From contig JAEYPL010000273.1 in NCBI GenBank assembly GCA_023410905.1, positions 1 to 25,146 on the forward strand: a stretch of DNA of 25,146 bases, read 5' to 3'. Within the stretch, counting starts at the first letter, position 1. Each line of letters starts with the position of its first letter. Below are positions 24,972 through 25,146 of the stretch, in pieces. The notes under the pieces were generated by a model. It saw only the letters and a list, made by a program, of their open reading frames with translations, was not told the origin of the DNA and ran no database searches. Made by a program: the position numbers and the translations under genes. The stretch comes from Pseudomonadota bacterium (GTDB lineage Bacteria; Pseudomonadota; Alphaproteobacteria; Rhizobiales; Hyphomicrobiaceae).

Positions 24972-25146
24972 GGTTCTGCTCCTCTCTCCACGGGACGAGG
25001 CGCCGCTCGATCAACACGAAGACAAAATTCATCGCAATGCCGATGAGTGCGACGGCCGCCATGCCGACGAACACGATGTTGCTCTCGAGATTGCGGTATC
25101 CGTTCATGAGCTGGAAGCCGAAGCCCGCGTGTGAAACGACCAGTTC
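24964..25146 (-). CDS. ABC transporter permease, second copy (partial, C-terminal end)
   Basis: Only the last 60 residues lie in the window; the gene enters from the right edge. ELVVSHAGFGFQLM is the typical segment after the EAA loop in SsuC/TauC-type permeases. A final helix (about VFVGMAAVALIGIAMNFVFV) and the basic end IERRLVPWREEQNHG follow. The stop (complement of 24964-24966) falls inside the start region of the next permease, giving an 8-base overlap. Together they suggest a heterodimeric importer channel. Confidence 0.85.
   Translation of the reverse strand, partial: ELVVSHAGFGFQLMNGYRNLESNIVFVGMAAVALIGIAMNFVFVLIERRLVPWREEQNHG

Overview
The window looks like chromosomal DNA of an alphaproteobacterium, most likely of the Hyphomicrobiales (Rhizobiales). 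The reasons are an HWE-family histidine kinase, BA14K-type cysteine repeats, two promoters matching the alphaproteobacterial general-stress sigma factor EcfG, and GC-rich coding sequence. I cannot name the species. Gene density is high and no gene-free stretch exceeds 300 bases.

Region 1 (1-3711) carries the ethanolamine ammonia-lyase genes eutB and eutC (eutC runs off the left edge), a LacI-family regulator with a promoter and overlapping operator-like palindrome, and a small lipoprotein. Region 2 (3962-5408) is a tRNA-Lys(CTT) gene followed by a frameshifted gene whose second half is a primase/polymerase-type (prim-pol) domain. I read this as the remnant of an element that integrated at the tRNA.

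Region 3 (5507-11448) is a three-gene signalling operon: a membrane hybrid histidine kinase with three receiver domains, a CheR-type methyltransferase, and a receiver-PAS-HWE kinase-receiver protein. A consensus EcfG promoter lies in front of it. Region 4 (11494-17441) is about the cell envelope. A class A penicillin-binding protein ending in two BA14K-like cysteine repeats is divergent from opgG-opgH, which make osmoregulated periplasmic glucan. opgG has its own consensus EcfG promoter. Signalling and envelope genes may therefore belong to one stress regulon.

Region 5 (17576-19649) is a two-gene unit: a membrane-anchored Clp-fold serine protease and a four-helix membrane protein with a long helical domain. 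Region 6 (19845-23923) starts with a truncated CtaG-like membrane gene. It is cut where an oppositely oriented operon begins: AraC-type regulator (apparently lacking its N-terminal domain), SnoaL-like protein, isochorismatase-family hydrolase, a solute-binding protein without an export signal, and an alpha/beta hydrolase. This block looks inserted. Region 7 (24117-25146) holds two overlapping permease genes of a nitrate/sulfonate/taurine-type ABC importer, the first of them partial.
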